From Candidatus Binatia bacterium (GTDB taxonomy: Bacteria > Desulfobacterota_B > Binatia > UBA9968 > JAJDTQ01): DNA of 64,000 bases. Made by a program: the position numbers and the translations under genes. The notes beneath the pieces were generated by a model. That model ran no database searches and was not told the origin of the DNA. It was given only the letters and a program-made list of their open reading frames with translations. The stretch is from assembly GCA_022827045.1 (NCBI GenBank), contig JAJDTQ010000134.1, forward strand, positions 9,301 through 73,300. Direction: 5' to 3'. This document shows, piece by piece, positions 61,820-64,000 of this stretch; within the stretch, counting starts at the first letter, position 1, and the number at the start of each line of letters is the position of its first letter.

Positions 61820-63826
61820 ATGCAAGCTCTCACCTCTCGTGCTCCCACCCTGCCGCCGACTCTGCGCCCGCGCGTTGCCTATTATGACTTGGGCATCCCC
61901 TTTATCGGGGCTGTGTGGAACGGCTTCTCAATTACTTATGATCCCGCTAATGGGCACACTCTGGCTTGGGGTGCCGAATTCTCCCAAGATGGGGCGCACT
62001 ACTTTTGCAATGACCTCGACACTGGCGGCTTGGAAGTCTTTCCCATGCCCTGCCGCGAGCACGGCCCCGTCTTCCAGGCCGCAGACGGGACCATTTACGC
62101 CCTGATCATGTCCGGCTTGTCGGCCGACCACGGCCACCATCTTATGGTCTTTGACGCTCAGGCCCGCACCTTCAGCAGTCTGGGGCGTCCCGCCCCCGGC
62201 GATCAGCGCCTTCTGTGCATGGAGGAGCGCGACGGCCTGTTGTACATGGGCGGCCACGAACTAGCCGAGCTGTTTTGCTACGACCCGCAAAAGCGGTGCT
62301 TTGACAAACTTTGTCGCCCGTTTGCTCCGCCCACCGACCGCCTAGTGAACATCCAATTGCTGCCCGACGGTCGCCTACTGCTCAGCGGCTATCCGGCTGT
62401 CCCGCACAAGATCTACGATGTGGAAAGCGGTCAGTTGAGCGATGTGCCGGCCGCCGCCGAGGGGATTGCCGGTGCTGTAGCCGAAGGGGGACGCCTGTTT
62501 TTGGCGGCTGGCGAGCAAGTGCGCGTCCTCAGCGCCGATTTTACCGAAGTCGCCCGTCTCGACAGTCCCGTTGCTGGTACGGCGTTCGCGCCCTTGGCCT
62601 TGGGTCGCAATAGCCGCGCCAGTGATCGCGGGGTGGTGTACGCTTGGGCTGGGGATCAATTGGTGGCCATCGACGCCGATACATTGGACATTCGCCCTAT
62701 TTGCCAAGGTCCTTTCGTCGGTATATCGGGGCTGAGCAAAGACGGCCATTTGGTCTTCGCCCAGGTTGAAGAGGGACGCGCTACTATCGTCGATCCCGAC
62801 ACTGGCGACCGGGAAGAGCGCAGTTTTGAGGTCTATCAAGGCAGCCGTGGCAGTGCGGTATGCGCCTTGGGTAGAGGGCCCGAGGGCAAAATCTACGGCA
62901 CCAATATCTACGGCATGCACCTGTGCGCCATTGATCCCGATACGGATGCAATAGAGGATTTGGGTTACACTTGGTCTGGCGGCGAACTCTACCATGTCCA
63001 CGCTCATAAAGACAAGCTCTACGTCGGCAGCTACGGCGGCTCCAACATCGGCGTGTACGATCCGAGGCAGCCGTGGAATCCCGGCTCAGAGGACGACAGC
63101 AATCCGCGCAACTGGGGTCAATTGGGCCAGAATCAGAACCGACCCTTTGAGGCGGTGACCGGACCCGACGGCCGCATTTACGTGGCCAACCGCAGCAATT
63201 ATGGCATTCCCGGCGGCTCCTTGGCCTCGTACGATCCCGCAACCGGCCTCGATGATAGGGAAATCTACCTCGACCCCGAGCAAAGCGTGCAATGCGTGGC
63301 CGCGGACCAGCGCTATGTGTACGGCGGCACCAGCATTTACGGGGGGCGCGGCTCGGAAATCACCACTCGCGACGGCCTATTATTCGTCTTTGATCCTCAG
63401 ACGAAACAGCGCATTTGCGAACTGCGTCCAGTGGAAGGGGCCAACACGGTCACTAGCTTGGCCGTCCACCCCTCGGGGCTGGTGTTTGGCACTACGGACA
63501 ATCGCCGCTTGTTCGCTTTCGACCCGGAGCGATTTGTCGTGGAAGAAGTGATAGGACCCCTTCGCTCGGAGGGAACTAGGTTGATGGGCGTGCCCGAAGG
63601 GGTGGAGATGTTCCCGCTGATCTGCGCCTCTGACGGCTTTATCTACGGCCTGACGCGCTTTGACCTGTTCCGCATAGATGGCTCGTCCCGCGTCCTGACC
63701 TATCTCAACGATCCGCCCCTACCCGAACTCTACGCTTTGACCGAAGGGAATCCCGGCGTGCTCTACATGAGCGCCGGCACCCACGTCATCAAGTGCCTGC
63801 TGAGGCCGCCGCCCTTTTACCGGTAG
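61820..63826 (+). CDS. Beta-propeller-like repeat protein
   Basis: A 668-residue protein with AGGAG before the ATG. It is built of repeated beta-rich units, each with a G-x-(I/L)Y-x-(G/L) strand and a D-P-x-T turn: DGTIYALIMSGL, DGLLYMGGHE, DGRLLLSGYP, GKIYGTNIYGMHLCAIDPDT, DKLYVGSYGGSNIGVYDP, DGRIYVANRSNYGIPGG, DGFIYGLTRFDLF. This fits a six- to eight-bladed propeller related to SMP-30/NHL/PQQ-type folds. No signal peptide is visible. Catalytic function cannot be assigned. A palindrome overlaps its stop codon. Confidence 0.75.
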   Translation: MQALTSRAPTLPPTLRPRVAYYDLGIPFIGAVWNGFSITYDPANGHTLAWGAEFSQDGAHYFCNDLDTGGLEVFPMPCREHGPVFQAADGTIYALIMSGLSADHGHHLMVFDAQARTFSSLGRPAPGDQRLLCMEERDGLLYMGGHELAELFCYDPQKRCFDKLCRPFAPPTDRLVNIQLLPDGRLLLSGYPAVPHKIYDVESGQLSDVPAAAEGIAGAVAEGGRLFLAAGEQVRVLSADFTEVARLDSPVAGTAFAPLALGRNSRASDRGVVYAWAGDQLVAIDADTLDIRPICQGPFVGISGLSKDGHLVFAQVEEGRATIVDPDTGDREERSFEVYQGSRGSAVCALGRGPEGKIYGTNIYGMHLCAIDPDTDAIEDLGYTWSGGELYHVHAHKDKLYVGSYGGSNIGVYDPRQPWNPGSEDDSNPRNWGQLGQNQNRPFEAVTGPDGRIYVANRSNYGIPGGSLASYDPATGLDDREIYLDPEQSVQCVAADQRYVYGGTSIYGGRGSEITTRDGLLFVFDPQTKQRICELRPVEGANTVTSLAVHPSGLVFGTTDNRRLFAFDPERFVVEEVIGPLRSEGTRLMGVPEGVEMFPLICASDGFIYGLTRFDLFRIDGSSRVLTYLNDPPLPELYALTEGNPGVLYMSAGTHVIKCLLRPPPFYR

Positions 63827-63850
63827 GGGCGACCGATCGGTCGCCCCTAC
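63823..63850. repeat. Perfect 28-base palindrome overlapping the stop codon
   Basis: The sequence from 63823 to 63850 equals its own reverse complement; half is GTAGGGGCGACCGA. It includes the TAG stop of the propeller gene. Palindromes with GTAGGGGCG ends are common interspersed repeats, and this one would also form a strong RNA hairpin able to end transcription. Confidence 0.8.
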
Positions 63851-63872
63851 GATTATCTGGGGAATTATATAC

Positions 63873-63901
63873 TTGACTAAACAGTATTGATTTCGTATCT
63901 T
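63873..63901 (+). promoter_or_regulatory. Sigma70-like promoter for transposase
   Basis: TTGACT (63873-63878), a 17-base spacer, and TATCTT (63896-63901), 26 bases before the transposase ATG. Matches are 5/6 and 4/6 to consensus. Confidence 0.6.
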
Positions 63902-63927
63902 TTAAGTAACAAAAGGAGATGCGAAAA

Positions 63928-64000
63928 TGCAAAGCGCACCAGGCCGACACTACCGCGAAGGTATCACCCTAATTGACCTCTTTCAAATGTTCCCCGACGA
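63928..64000 (+). mobile_element. IS1595-type transposase, first 24 codons (cut by window edge)
   Basis: ATG 63928 with AAAGGAG at 63912-63918. The visible peptide MQSAPGRHYREGITLIDLF followed by QMFPDE has the typical opening of IS1595/ISXO2-family transposases (REGITL..LF.MFPDE), whose zinc-ribbon and DDE-like domains would follow outside the window. The left end of the element may be GGGGAATTATATAC near 63859; this cannot be checked without the right end. Confidence 0.65.

Noticed and set aside
1..64000. CRISPR arrays, tRNA or rRNA genes
   Set aside because: I saw no evenly spaced direct repeats and no recognisable tRNA or rRNA sequence; a covariance-model scan would be needed to exclude a tRNA fully.

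Overview
The window looks like a piece of an uncultured, probably marine or sponge-associated bacterial genome assembled from a metagenome. I see no rRNA, tRNA or single-copy marker gene, so the taxonomy is inference only. Positions 1 to about 35,000 are very GC-rich, with strong GC preference at third codon positions. Their gene content suits a metabolically versatile Tectomicrobia-like or deltaproteobacterium-like organism: amidases, oxaloacetate decarboxylase, formamidase and formate dehydrogenase. From about 35,000 to the right end the base composition is visibly lower in GC. The content there resembles Poribacteria- or Latescibacteria-like genomes: several phytanoyl-CoA dioxygenases, a sulfatase, creatininase, a pectate lyase, secreted discoidin/FlgD-Ig proteins, free Cache-domain proteins and TlpA-like thioredoxins. 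The change falls at the end of the giant polyketide synthase gene. It is either a real transfer boundary or an assembly join.

Left part (1-24,700): a truncated amidase; a small secreted molybdopterin-oxidoreductase-like protein; a leucine-carboxylmethyltransferase-type methyltransferase; a Lon-like protease overlapping a tandem universal stress protein; a 117-bp compound inverted repeat between convergent genes; a DUF523-DUF1722 protein; a catalytically dead HtrA-like PDZ protein; an oxaloacetate decarboxylase/PEP-mutase family enzyme; an MFS transporter that seems to start at ATT; and a nitrate-reductase-associated protein. A formamide-use cluster follows (formamidase, AmiS/UreI channel, FmdB zinc ribbon). 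Next is a tightly overlapping Mo/W operon: a MobA-MoaD fusion, an aldehyde:ferredoxin oxidoreductase family protein, a NuoE-NuoF fusion and a Cys-type formate dehydrogenase catalytic subunit. On the minus strand lie a nucleotidyltransferase-like protein, a TPM protein, LemA and a candidate 23-residue membrane peptide.

Central locus (22,900-38,800): a type I polyketide/fatty-acid synthase of about 3,411 residues with the order KS-AT-DH-cMT-(psiKR)-ER-KR-ACP-KS-AT*. It is followed by a separate acyl carrier protein, an Sfp-type phosphopantetheinyl transferase and an alpha/beta hydrolase. The domain order predicts a methyl-branched, fully reduced acyl chain, as proposed for the sponge-symbiont sup/swf-type synthases. 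The last AT has lost its catalytic Ser and about 89 residues that include the catalytic His. Two paralogous NCS2 (xanthine/uracil-type) permeases, each fused to a degenerate anti-sigma/histidine-kinase-like ATPase domain, bracket the locus. This is the most unusual arrangement in the window.

Right part (38,800-64,000): an orphan branched-chain-type substrate-binding lipoprotein, a sulfatase, two tandem TlpA-like paralogues without signal peptides, three phytanoyl-CoA dioxygenase family proteins, creatininase, two secreted Cache proteins flanking a PLP decarboxylase, a PL10-type pectate lyase, two large secreted discoidin/FlgD-Ig proteins, an OFA-type MFS transporter, a Tat-exported substrate-binding protein overlapping a TM-Cache-TM-HAMP protein with no output domain, and a beta-propeller-like protein. 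At the right edge an IS1595-type transposase begins behind a good sigma70-like promoter. The set suggests uptake and breakdown of polysaccharides, sulfated compounds and small organic acids.
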